Positions 19,209 to 26,490 of a stretch of 41,885 nucleotides of DNA are shown here, piece by piece. This stretch comes from Acidobacteriota bacterium. GTDB taxonomy: Bacteria; Acidobacteriota; Terriglobia; Bryobacterales; Bryobacteraceae. Within the stretch, counting starts at the first letter, position 1, and each line of letters starts with the position of its first letter. The notes beneath the pieces were generated by a model that was not told the origin of the DNA, ran no database searches, and saw nothing but the letters and a program-made list of their open reading frames with translations. The position numbers and the translations under genes are program-made. Location: contig JAFDVU010000045.1 in assembly GCA_018268835.1 (NCBI GenBank), forward strand, positions 1-41,885. The letters run 5' to 3'.

Positions 19209-21218
19209 CTAGGTGGCGTCCTGTTCCTCGGCCAGCAGCGTGCGCACTTCCTCGTCGCTCAGGCCCTCGAGTTCCTCGAGCAGTTCGTGGTAATCGCCGC
19301 CCGCCTGTTCGATCTCCTTCAACTCGATCGCCTTGGCCAGTTCCGCGACGGTGAATTCGCCCGAGTAGACCACTTCGAGCGAGAGTTCGATTCCGTAGAT
19401 CTGGCGCACCCGCGAGAGCAACTGCACGGCGAGCAGGGAGTGGCCGCCGAGTTCGAAGAAATTATCGTGCACCCCGACACCGGTGACGTTGAGCAGCTCG
19501 CTCCATAATTGCGCGAGATCGCGCTCCAGCGCCGTGCGCGGCGGATCCGCCGGGCGCGCCGTCACGCGGGCGGCGGAGCGCAGCCGCTCCATCACCGCCG
19601 CGGGCGTGCGCAGTTCGCGCGCGATGCGCCCGTAGTCGGGGCGCCGTGGCGCCGTGCGCCCGCCCTCTTCCGTTGAGCCGCCGATCGCCGGCGCCGCCTC
19701 CGGAGGGCGGTACACGCATCCGGCCGCTTCCGCCGCGGGCAGCCGGAAGACCCCGTCCGCTCCCGCCGCGGCGATCGATTCCAGAAACAGCCGCGCCGGA
19801 CGGTTGCGCTGTGCCGCCAGAAACGGAATCTCCACCCGAGCCAGCCCGCGCTCCAGCGCGATCTCTCCCAACCGCGCCACCATGCGATGCTCCACCCCGC
19901 GTCCCAGCGCGCGGCAGCTCAGCAGGAACGTATCCACCGCCAGCGCCCGTTCCTCCGCGCGGAAAAGGATCGCCCCGGTCAGGCCGTACCCGCCGAAGCG
20001 ATCGCTGACGGTCACGGTCAGGCACTCCGCGGAAAGCCGCGCGATTTCCGCCGCCGTGCGCCGCAGGCAGGTGGCGTTCATCTGGTTGGTGCGCTGGGTT
20101 AGCTGCGCCACTCGCTCGATCTGTCCCGCTTCGAGCGGCGCGATCCGCACCTCCAGCCGCAGCCCGGCCAGGAACTCTTCCAGGCTTCCGGCGCCGCGCG
20201 CGGCGCGCGTACGCGCCGCCTGCTGCGCGTAGAAATCGCCGCGCTTGCGGTCCTCTTCGGTGACCCGCGCGCGGTCGAAGGCCCACACGTGGCGCAGAAA
20301 CTCGGGGATGTCGCCCGCGTCGGCCGGCAGCGCCAGCCCGAGGACCTCCGGAGCGCCGGCCCGCGCCTCGTCGATCTCCTTAGGGTTATCGTCGACCAGG
20401 AGGAAGGAATCCAGCCCGAGGCCGAGTTCGCCGGCCAGTTCCACGAGGTTGGCGCCCTTGGACTGCCAGTTGACGCGGGAAGCCGCGAAATCGCCCGCTT
20501 GCAGCGGCATGTCGGGATGCGCCCGGAAGGTTTCCGCGACGTCTTCTTCGTTGTTCTTGCTGCACAAAGCCAGCAGCATGCCCTCGGCGCGGCGCGCCGC
20601 CATGAACTGCTGTAGCGCCCGGCGCGGAGCGTCGAGCACCACCGCCTGCGGACCGTCTTCCCCGCAGATCCCGCTCCACAGTGTGTCGTCGCAATCGAGC
20701 GCGATCACCTTGTAGGGCGGCATGCGCAGGGCGTGCACCTTGCGCGCGATGGCCGAGGCCAGCGCCGCGAAATACTCCGGCGTGTAGGGCACGTGGCCGA
20801 GTTCGTCGCCGTGGGGATCGTGGATGCCGGCGACGGGGTAGAGCGCGGCCACCTCCCCGGGCAGGATCACGTAGGGCAGTCCCGCCGGCCCCTCCTCCAC
20901 CGGCGCAGCGCCGGGCGAAGGGCAGACCACCACGATCAACGGCGCCGCGGCGGGCGATTTCGCGGCCGCCTCCTGCAACTCCCCCCAGCCCTCCGCACGC
21001 CAGTCCGCCAGCCGCGCCAGGACCACGTTCACGCCGCCCGTATTACCCGCGAACAGGCCCGCCGGATTGAGCAGTTCCTGGAAAACCTGGTTGTAGCCGG
21101 CGAAGCGTATCTCGTAATCCATCTCCAGTTCGCGCATCCAGAATGCGAGTGCGTCCCTGATGGGTTCGGCGGTGAAGGTGGCACTGATGGCGATCGCGCG
21201 GTCCTGGGGCATTCTCAT
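19209..21218 (-). CDS. FkbH-like HAD-IIIC glyceryl transferase with fused PCP
   Basis: A 669-residue protein. Residues about 165-300 are a HAD-IIIC phosphatase-like domain: nucleophile motif D175-C-D177-D-T-L-W, the LALCSKNNEEDV loop with C219, and FLLVDDNPKE with D276/D277. Residues about 320-500 are the GNAT-like half of FkbH proteins (LTQRTNQMNA, RFGGYGLTGAI, LLSCRALGRGVEHRM). FkbH enzymes take 1,3-bisphosphoglycerate and form glyceryl-S-carrier. Residues about 560-635 are a peptidyl/acyl carrier domain, FFELGGHSLLAVQL, with the phosphopantetheine serine at S594. The acidic tail ELLEELEGLSDEEV is typical of assembly-line C-termini. First gene of the operon. A TATAAT lies only two bases before ATG 21218, so the true start may be ATG 21212. 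Confidence 0.95.
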   Translation of the reverse strand: MRMPQDRAIAISATFTAEPIRDALAFWMRELEMDYEIRFAGYNQVFQELLNPAGLFAGNTGGVNVVLARLADWRAEGWGELQEAAAKSPAAAPLIVVVCPSPGAAPVEEGPAGLPYVILPGEVAALYPVAGIHDPHGDELGHVPYTPEYFAALASAIARKVHALRMPPYKVIALDCDDTLWSGICGEDGPQAVVLDAPRRALQQFMAARRAEGMLLALCSKNNEEDVAETFRAHPDMPLQAGDFAASRVNWQSKGANLVELAGELGLGLDSFLLVDDNPKEIDEARAGAPEVLGLALPADAGDIPEFLRHVWAFDRARVTEEDRKRGDFYAQQAARTRAARGAGSLEEFLAGLRLEVRIAPLEAGQIERVAQLTQRTNQMNATCLRRTAAEIARLSAECLTVTVSDRFGGYGLTGAILFRAEERALAVDTFLLSCRALGRGVEHRMVARLGEIALERGLARVEIPFLAAQRNRPARLFLESIAAAGADGVFRLPAAEAAGCVYRPPEAAPAIGGSTEEGGRTAPRRPDYGRIARELRTPAAVMERLRSAARVTARPADPPRTALERDLAQLWSELLNVTGVGVHDNFFELGGHSLLAVQLLSRVRQIYGIELSLEVVYSGEFTVAELAKAIELKEIEQAGGDYHELLEELEGLSDEEVRTLLAEEQDAT

Positions 21219-21344
21219 TCATTATAGGGAGGCGACACCCGGCGCCGCCCGATCTTCCGGACAACTTTTGATGAGAGCCTGTCCGGCCCCGGCCCACTGT
21301 ATCCCGTTACGACTTCCTTCTTTGACCTCCCCGACCGCTGGGCC
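21219..21344. promoter_or_regulatory. Divergent region between FkbH operon and GT2 gene
   Basis: On the minus strand TATAAT occupies 21226-21221, a perfect -10 hexamer, but no -35-like sequence lies 16-18 bases before it. If used, transcription would begin at or near the FkbH start codon, giving a leaderless or almost leaderless message. On the plus strand the GT2 frame is open through most of this region without ATG or GTG, so part of it may be coding. Confidence 0.35.
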
Positions 21345-22703
21345 TTGCTGTGCCTGGTCCCGATTGCCTTCTGGATCCTGATCAGCGGCATCGACGACCT
21401 GTTCATCACCCTGGTCGCGCTGTTGCCGCGGCGCCGGTTTCCTTTTCCCTCTCCCGAACGCCTGCGCGCCACGCCGGAGCGCCGCATCGCCATCTTCGTC
21501 CCCCTGTGGCGGGAGCACGCGGTGATCTCGCGCATGCTGGCCCGCAACCTGGAGGCCATCCGTTACCGCAATTACGACATCTTCGTCGGCGTCTATCCCA
21601 ACGACGTGCCCACCCTGCACGCCGTGCAGGAGCAGGCGCGCCGGCACCCGCGCATCCACATCGCGGTATGTCCGCACGAAGGACCCACCTCCAAGGGCGA
21701 CTGCCTCAACGCCATCTACCGGCGCATGCGCGAGACCGAAGCCCGCCACCGCACGCGCTTCCGCATCGTCGTGACCCACGATGCCGAAGACCTCGTGCAT
21801 CCCGATTCGCTGGCGCTCATCAACTGCTTCTCGCGCCGTTACGCGATGGTGCAGATTCCGGTGCTGCCGCTGCCCACGGCACCCGGCGAACTCACCCACG
21901 GACTGTACTGCGACGAATTCGCCGAATACCAGTGCAAGGACATCCCGGTCCGCCAGGCGCTGGGCGGATTCCTGCCCTCCAACGGGGTCGGCACCGGCTT
22001 CGACCGCGGCGCGCTCGAGCATCTGGCCGACACCCGCCACGGACGCCCCTTCGATCCCGCCTGCCTGACCGAGGATTACGAGACCGGCTACCGCCTGCAC
22101 GCGCTCGGGTACCCGCAGGTCTTCGTCCCGCTGCGGTTGGACGAGTCCGCTCCGGTGGCCACCCGGGAGTTCTTCCCGCGGCGCCTGCGCGCCTCCATTT
22201 CGCAGCGCACCCGCTGGGTCACGGGCATCGCCCTCCAGGGGTGGCAGCACCATGGCTGGCCTCTCGGACAGGTCTTCTGGTTCTGGCGCGACCGCAAAGG
22301 CCTGGCCGGCAACCTGATCTCGCCCTTCGCCAATCTCCTGTTCTTCTACGGCGGGGTGCGCTGGGCCGCGGGCGTGAACCTGGCTGCCCGGCTGGATCCG
22401 GGGGTGGTTGCGATCTGTACCCTTACCTGTGGGATCGCCGCCGTGCAGACCGCCTTCCGCATATACGCCGCGGCGACGGTCTACGGGTGGCGGTTTGCCG
22501 CGTTGGCGCCGGTGCGGGTCCTGTGGGGCAACCTCGTGAACTCCGCCGCCACCGCGATCGCTCTATGGGAATTCTTCGATTCCCGGAGGCGCGGGCAACG
22601 CCTGGCATGGCGCAAGACCGACCATATGTATCCTCTAGCCGAGCCGGCTTACGCCGCCGGGACGGCGTACGGCACGCCGCTGGCCCGCTCCCGGCCGCGC
22701 TGA
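21345..22703 (+). CDS. NfrB-like membrane glycosyltransferase, family 2
   Basis: A processive-type GT2 glycosyltransferase resembling the N-terminal enzyme part of NfrB (phage N4 adsorption protein B). An N-terminal membrane segment (LVPIAFWILISGIDDLFITL) precedes the catalytic domain. The acidic motif is THDAEDLVHPDSL, TEDYETGYRLHALGY is the second acidic motif, and QRTRWVTGIALQGW is the QxxRW acceptor-site motif. Three to four hydrophobic segments follow. TTG 21345 is the first standard start, but the frame is open upstream and reads LYPVTTSFFDLPDRWALLCL, which matches the usual N-terminus of this family, so the true start is probably further upstream (perhaps a CTG). It diverges from the FkbH operon; joint function is possible but unproven. 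Confidence 0.85.
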   Translation: MLCLVPIAFWILISGIDDLFITLVALLPRRRFPFPSPERLRATPERRIAIFVPLWREHAVISRMLARNLEAIRYRNYDIFVGVYPNDVPTLHAVQEQARRHPRIHIAVCPHEGPTSKGDCLNAIYRRMRETEARHRTRFRIVVTHDAEDLVHPDSLALINCFSRRYAMVQIPVLPLPTAPGELTHGLYCDEFAEYQCKDIPVRQALGGFLPSNGVGTGFDRGALEHLADTRHGRPFDPACLTEDYETGYRLHALGYPQVFVPLRLDESAPVATREFFPRRLRASISQRTRWVTGIALQGWQHHGWPLGQVFWFWRDRKGLAGNLISPFANLLFFYGGVRWAAGVNLAARLDPGVVAICTLTCGIAAVQTAFRIYAAATVYGWRFAALAPVRVLWGNLVNSAATAIALWEFFDSRRRGQRLAWRKTDHMYPLAEPAYAAGTAYGTPLARSRPR

Positions 22704-22706
22704 CGC

Positions 22707-23075
22707 ATGGTAGCGTCGACCTGCGGCCGGCCCTTGGACCGCCGCAATCTGCGGCGGCACGCGTTTCCGGCCGACATGAGCCACGAAATTCGCTACCGAC
22801 CCGGAGACCCGCGAAAAACCCTGGAAGTAGCGCGGACCGCCGGGCAGTCCCTGGTCACGATTCTCAACGACATCCCCGACCTCTCCAAGATCCTGGCGCT
22901 CACCGCGCACGCCTCCCGCCAGCAACACGATCCATGTCTGGCGTGCGGCATGGACGGAGTGCTCACCGAGCCGGTGAACATGGCCGAAATGCTCCAGGGC
23001 CTCGCCGCCGCCGTGGAGCAGGCCGGCAGCCTACAGCAAGAGTCGCCCCCTTTACCGTCGAGGCTCGGCAGCTAG
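22707..23075 (+). pseudogene. Hybrid sensor histidine kinase with large internal deletion
   Basis: The 122-codon frame joins two pieces that belong far apart in a hybrid kinase. Residues about 20-62 are a HisKA dimerisation helix pair: DMSHEIR is the phospho-acceptor H-box, but it runs straight into RTAGQSLVTILNDIPDLSKI, the second helix. Then LALTAHASRQQHDPCLACGM, DGVLTEPVNMAEMLQGL is the C-terminal third of a receiver domain, with the usual Lys replaced (TEPV for SKPV). The ATP-binding domain and the receiver's Asp are gone. This is a collapsed remnant, not a functional small protein. The first residues lie in the dispersed repeat, so a start codon is not meaningful. Confidence 0.72.
22709..22747 (+). 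repeat. Dispersed intergenic repeat, degenerate copy
   Basis: GGTAGCGTCGACCTGCGGCC followed by GGCCCTTGGACC and GCAAT resembles the elements at 17775-17820, 17934-17980 and 27812-27860. The shared parts are GTAGC at the start, a GGCC-rich palindromic centre, then C-TTGGA(T)C and (G)GAAT/GCAAT. It lies six bases after the GT2 stop. This is the weakest of the four copies. Confidence 0.3.
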
Positions 23076-23140
23076 CTGAAACCGCGGAGCCGCGCACGTT
23101 AGTAAGCGGTGCTTTGGCACTTCTGTCACGGGCCGTTAGG

Positions 23141-23572
23141 CTAGAGAAGCTCTTCCAGCTTCTTCCGCAACTCCGAGCTGAGCCGCGGATTATCGCCCCC
23201 GGTCGAAATCGCCACGTGCACGCTGCCCCGCGCCATGCGCGCCGGTACCACGAAGCCGCATTCCCCGGCCGAGTCGGCGATGTTGGCGAAGATGCCGCGC
23301 CCCTTGGCCGCGATCCCGATCCGGTGGTTCGTCAGGCGGTCGTTGGTGGCCGCGAAGACCAGTACCGCCCCGGCCAGATCGGTGGCGCGGAAACGCCGCG
23401 ACACCAGCCGCACCGGGAGTTCGTCGAACTCCGGTTCGTGTTCGGGCGCCACCACCGTGACGCGCGCGCCGGCCTCGACAAGGCCCTTGGTCTTGCGGAG
23501 TGCGATTCTGCCGGCGCCGACAACCAGTACGGGCCGGTCTTTGAGATCGAGAAAAACCGGATAGTGCTTCAA
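23141..23572 (-). CDS. Precorrin-2 dehydrogenase (siroheme synthesis), short form
   Basis: A 143-residue NAD-binding protein of the SirC/Met8/CysG N-terminal type, which oxidises precorrin-2 to sirohydrochlorin. It starts MKHYPVFLDLKDRPVLVVGA with the dinucleotide motif GAGRIALRKTKGL. It has VFAATNDRLTNHRI and FANIADSAGECGFVVPARM with the conserved Asn/Asp region, and STGGDNPRLSSELRKKLEEL at the end. Longer family members have a C-terminal dimerisation/chelatase domain that is missing here, so this is the minimal dehydrogenase and any ferrochelatase must be elsewhere. The start is 47 bases from der on the other strand. Confidence 0.87.
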   Translation of the reverse strand: MKHYPVFLDLKDRPVLVVGAGRIALRKTKGLVEAGARVTVVAPEHEPEFDELPVRLVSRRFRATDLAGAVLVFAATNDRLTNHRIGIAAKGRGIFANIADSAGECGFVVPARMARGSVHVAISTGGDNPRLSSELRKKLEELL

Positions 23573-23619
23573 TCCCGAAATGTAGCACGGCGCGGCGCGC
23601 CTGCTATCATAAAAAGTTC

Positions 23620-24948
23620 ATGTCAGGCGCCATTCCCACCGTGGTCATCGTGGGCAGGCCCAACGTAGGAAAGTCCACCCTTTTCAATCGGATTACCGGA
23701 ACGCGTCGGGCCATCGTCGGTGATGAGCCGGGCATTACGCGCGACCGGATCCACGGGTCTGCTGAACATGACGGCCGCCACTTCGAGTTGATCGACACCG
23801 GCGGCATCGTCGTCGAAGACCAGGAGTACATCCCGGCCCAGATCCTGCGCCAGGCCGAGGTCGCGCTCACGCAAGCCTCCTACATCATCTTCCTGGTGGA
23901 CGGGCGCGCCGAAATCACCGGCAGCGACCGCGACCTCGCCCGCATGCTCCTGCGGCTCGGCAAGCCGGTCGCCCTGGCCGTCAATAAGGTCGATTCACAG
24001 GTTCAGCGCGATCTCGTCCACGGCTTCTACGAACTCGGTATCGGCGACATCTATCCCATCTCCGCCGAACACGGCACCGGCGTGGACGCCCTGCTCGACC
24101 ACGTCACCGCCGGCATCCCCCGCGGGGAACCCGCCGCCACCGCCGAAGCCGCCGAAGAAAGCGCCCCCGGCGGCATCAAGGTGGCCATCATCGGCCGCCC
24201 CAACGTGGGCAAGTCCACCCTGCTCAACGCCCTCACCGGCAAGGAGCGGGCCATCGTCAGCCCCATCGCCGGCACCACCCGCGACGCCGTCGACGAAACC
24301 GTCCTCCACGAAGGCACCGAGTACATCTTCGTCGATACCGCCGGCATCCGCCGCAAGGGCAAGACCCACGATATGGCGGAGAAACTCAGCGTGGTCATGG
24401 CCCGGCGCAATATCCGCATGGCCCACGTCGTGCTCCTCCTCCTGGACGCCACCGAGGGCATGGTCGGGCTTGACACCACGATCGCCGGCTACGCCCACGA
24501 GGGCGGGCGCGCCGTCATCATCTGCGTCAATAAGTGGGACGAGATGAAGGGCCCCGACGCGCCGCCCAGGAGCAAATTCGAGCGCGACATCCGCGACACC
24601 TTCAAGTTCCTCGATTACGCGCCCGTTGTGTTCCTCTCGGCCAAGGGCGGCATCGGCATCCCGAAGTTGTTTCCGCTCATCCGCGAGGTCTTCCAGGCCG
24701 CATCCACCCGTGTCTCCACCGGCGAGTTGAACCGCTTCGTGGACCAGTTGCGGTTTGAGGAGCGCAAGATCTACTACATCACCCAGCATTCCATCCGCCC
24801 GCCGGCATTCGCCGTGTTCACAGATAAGGGCGGCCCGCTGCACTTTTCGCACCAGCGCTACCTTGTCAACCAACTGCGGCGGCGATTCGGGTTCAAGGGA
24901 ACACCCATACTGGTGCAGACTCGCGCGAAGAAAAAGGGGAAGGATTAG
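23620..24948 (+). CDS. der: Ribosome biogenesis GTPase Der
   Basis: Der (EngA) is an essential GTPase with two G domains in tandem that helps assemble the 50S subunit. In these 442 residues the first G domain has GRPNVGKST (about 11-19), DTGG and NKVD. The second has GRPNVGKST (about 193), DTAG and NKWD. The C-terminal KH-like domain ends with HFSHQRYLVNQLRRRFGFKG and a basic tail KKKGKD. Length and motif order are normal. The start follows an AT-rich tatcataaaaagttc that could include a -10 hexamer. Confidence 0.97.
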   Translation: MSGAIPTVVIVGRPNVGKSTLFNRITGTRRAIVGDEPGITRDRIHGSAEHDGRHFELIDTGGIVVEDQEYIPAQILRQAEVALTQASYIIFLVDGRAEITGSDRDLARMLLRLGKPVALAVNKVDSQVQRDLVHGFYELGIGDIYPISAEHGTGVDALLDHVTAGIPRGEPAATAEAAEESAPGGIKVAIIGRPNVGKSTLLNALTGKERAIVSPIAGTTRDAVDETVLHEGTEYIFVDTAGIRRKGKTHDMAEKLSVVMARRNIRMAHVVLLLLDATEGMVGLDTTIAGYAHEGGRAVIICVNKWDEMKGPDAPPRSKFERDIRDTFKFLDYAPVVFLSAKGGIGIPKLFPLIREVFQAASTRVSTGELNRFVDQLRFEERKIYYITQHSIRPPAFAVFTDKGGPLHFSHQRYLVNQLRRRFGFKGTPILVQTRAKKKGKD

Positions 24949-25000
24949 TCCTGTCGTTGCCTTTCGCTGGCTTCCCCCTTATCCTAGGAGGAGTAGTACG

Positions 25001-25039
25001 ATGACGCAATCTTATCTTGACGCGAGGAGGCGGTCCTGA
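25001..25039 (+). CDS. 12-residue leader ORF coupled to bactofilin
   Basis: A strong ribosome site (cctaggaggag) precedes ATG 25001, which opens a 12-codon frame MTQSYLDARRRS ending in TGA at 25037-25039. The last base of that stop is the first base of the bactofilin ATG (TGATG), and the AGG AGG codons of the mini-ORF serve as the bactofilin ribosome site. This layout suggests translational coupling or attenuation. It is too short to recognise by homology. An alternative is that 25001 is merely a decoy and only 25039 is used. Confidence 0.4.
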   Translation: MTQSYLDARRRS

Positions 25040-25623
25040 TGTGGGGTAAGAAACGGGACGAGGAGCCATCACCGACTCGCCCTTCATACAATCCGCCCCC
25101 GCCGCCGGCTAACCCGGCGCCGGCAGCCAAACCCGTCGAAACCAGGAAGGAGACGCCCGTGTCCAGTTTGCCGCCGGCCAGATTCGAGCCGGATGTTCGT
25201 GGAGGCGCCGCCACCATCGGAAAGGCCGTGAAGGTGGTAGGCCAGATCTTCAGTAAGGAAGACCTGTTTGTCGACGGAGAGGTCGAGGGCACTCTCGAAG
25301 CGCTCGAACATAAGCTCACCATCGGCCCCCATGGCGGGATTCGCGCCGGTATCAAGGCTCGCGAAGTCGCCGTCCTGGGCACCGTGCAGGGCAATATCGA
25401 AGCCGCCGACAAGATCGAGATCCGCAAGGACGCCAAGGTGGTGGGCGATATCAAAACCGCCCGCATCATCATCGAGGACGGGGCTTACTTCAAGGGCGCC
25501 ATCGACATCGTGAAGCCGGAACCGGCCAAGGTCAAGCCGGCCGCCCAGGTTTCCGCCGCGCCAGCCCAGGCCGCCGCCGCGGCCAGTCCGGCACCGGCCG
25601 GCGCGCAGGATAACAGGCGCTGA
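25039..25623 (+). CDS. Bactofilin (polymer-forming cytoskeletal protein)
   Basis: Bactofilins self-assemble without nucleotide into filaments that organise envelope synthesis and cell shape. The 194-residue protein has a proline-rich N-terminal tail (residues 1-50). The right-handed beta-helix DUF583 domain follows (about 55-155: TIGKAVKVVGQIFSKEDLFV, DGEVEGTL, GPHGGIRAGIKAREVAVLG, GNIEAADKIEIRKDAKVVGD), with its typical repeat of about 17-18 residues. A flexible alanine/proline tail ends it. No membrane segment is seen. It is followed after 14 bases by a methyltransferase-like gene. Confidence 0.92.
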   Translation: MWGKKRDEEPSPTRPSYNPPPPPANPAPAAKPVETRKETPVSSLPPARFEPDVRGGAATIGKAVKVVGQIFSKEDLFVDGEVEGTLEALEHKLTIGPHGGIRAGIKAREVAVLGTVQGNIEAADKIEIRKDAKVVGDIKTARIIIEDGAYFKGAIDIVKPEPAKVKPAAQVSAAPAQAAAAASPAPAGAQDNRR

Positions 25624-25637
25624 CGCGGAGCGGTGGG

Positions 25638-26333
25638 ATGCTCGGGCCGCTCAAGGATCTGTTCCGTGGAGGCCGCGGGGGGCCGCAAGGCTATACCCCC
25701 GCTCCGCCTCCCGGCGCGGCACGTCCCGGCTCGGCCTTTTCCAACGGATCGGCCAACATCGAAACCCGTCCCAGCCGCGGACTGGAAGCCTTCTTCGGCC
25801 AGATCCGCGACCAGGTCGGGCTGACCATCCTCGATCTCGGCGGCGCTTCCCAGAAGAACATCACGTTCATCACCGAACTCGGCCACCGCCTCTACTCGGA
25901 GGACTTCCTCGCCATCCTGCGCGAAACCTTCGGGGAAGACGATCCCGAGCAATCCAATCCCGGGCGCATCGATTACTTCCTCAAGCAGACCCTGGATTAC
26001 CCGGAAGGCCACTTCGACGGCGTCCTCATCTGGGACGTGCTCGAATACCTTTCGCCCGTGCTGCTCAACGCCGTGATCGAGCGCCTGCACCACGTGGTAT
26101 CGCCGCGCAGCTACATGCTCGCCGTCTTCCACTCCGACGACAAACTGCAGGGCGTACCCAACTATAGCTTCCGCATCGCCGACCTGGGCACGCTCGAAAT
26201 CGCGCAGCACGGCCAGCGCAAACCGGCGCAGTTGTTCAACAACCGCAGCCTGGAAAAACTCTTCGGCAACTTCGATTCGGTCAAGTTCTTCCTCACGCGC
26301 GAACGCCTGCGCGAAGTCATCATCAAGGCCTGA
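25638..26333 (+). CDS. Methyltransferase-like protein
   Basis: A 231-residue protein with a low-complexity Gly/Pro N-terminus (1-45) and a degenerate class I methyltransferase fold. TILDLGGASQKNITFITELG replaces motif I, FDGVLIWDVLEYLSPVLLNA corresponds to motif IV, and VVSPRSYMLAVFHSD to the following strand. The classic GxGxG is reduced to LGGAS, so SAM binding is not certain. It sits 14 bases behind the bactofilin gene and is probably cotranscribed, suggesting an envelope or cytoskeleton-linked role, which is inference. No signal peptide. Confidence 0.7.
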   Translation: MLGPLKDLFRGGRGGPQGYTPAPPPGAARPGSAFSNGSANIETRPSRGLEAFFGQIRDQVGLTILDLGGASQKNITFITELGHRLYSEDFLAILRETFGEDDPEQSNPGRIDYFLKQTLDYPEGHFDGVLIWDVLEYLSPVLLNAVIERLHHVVSPRSYMLAVFHSDDKLQGVPNYSFRIADLGTLEIAQHGQRKPAQLFNNRSLEKLFGNFDSVKFFLTRERLREVIIKA

Positions 26334-26490
26334 GCGATCCGCGGCGCCCCGCGCCCGGCGCCGCCGCGTCATCCGCCCTCCCCGGCCGCGCGGACTCGCC
26401 GGATTCCTGCTACTGTTGGGAATCGCAGTGTACGCGTTCCGGCGCTCGCTGGGCGGGCGCGAATTACTCGGAGAGAATCCACACGCATGA
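26334..26490 (+). other. Possible small membrane ORF ahead of the sugar porter
   Basis: In one frame this gap encodes an arginine-rich segment followed by RGLAGFLLLLGIAVYAFRRS, a plausible single membrane helix with positive flanks, and ends in TGA overlapping the porter ATG (ATGA). There is no ATG or GTG at the right place; a TTG at about 26413 lies inside the helix. The overlap and hydrophobic profile look gene-like, but without a start codon this stays a suspicion. Confidence 0.22.
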
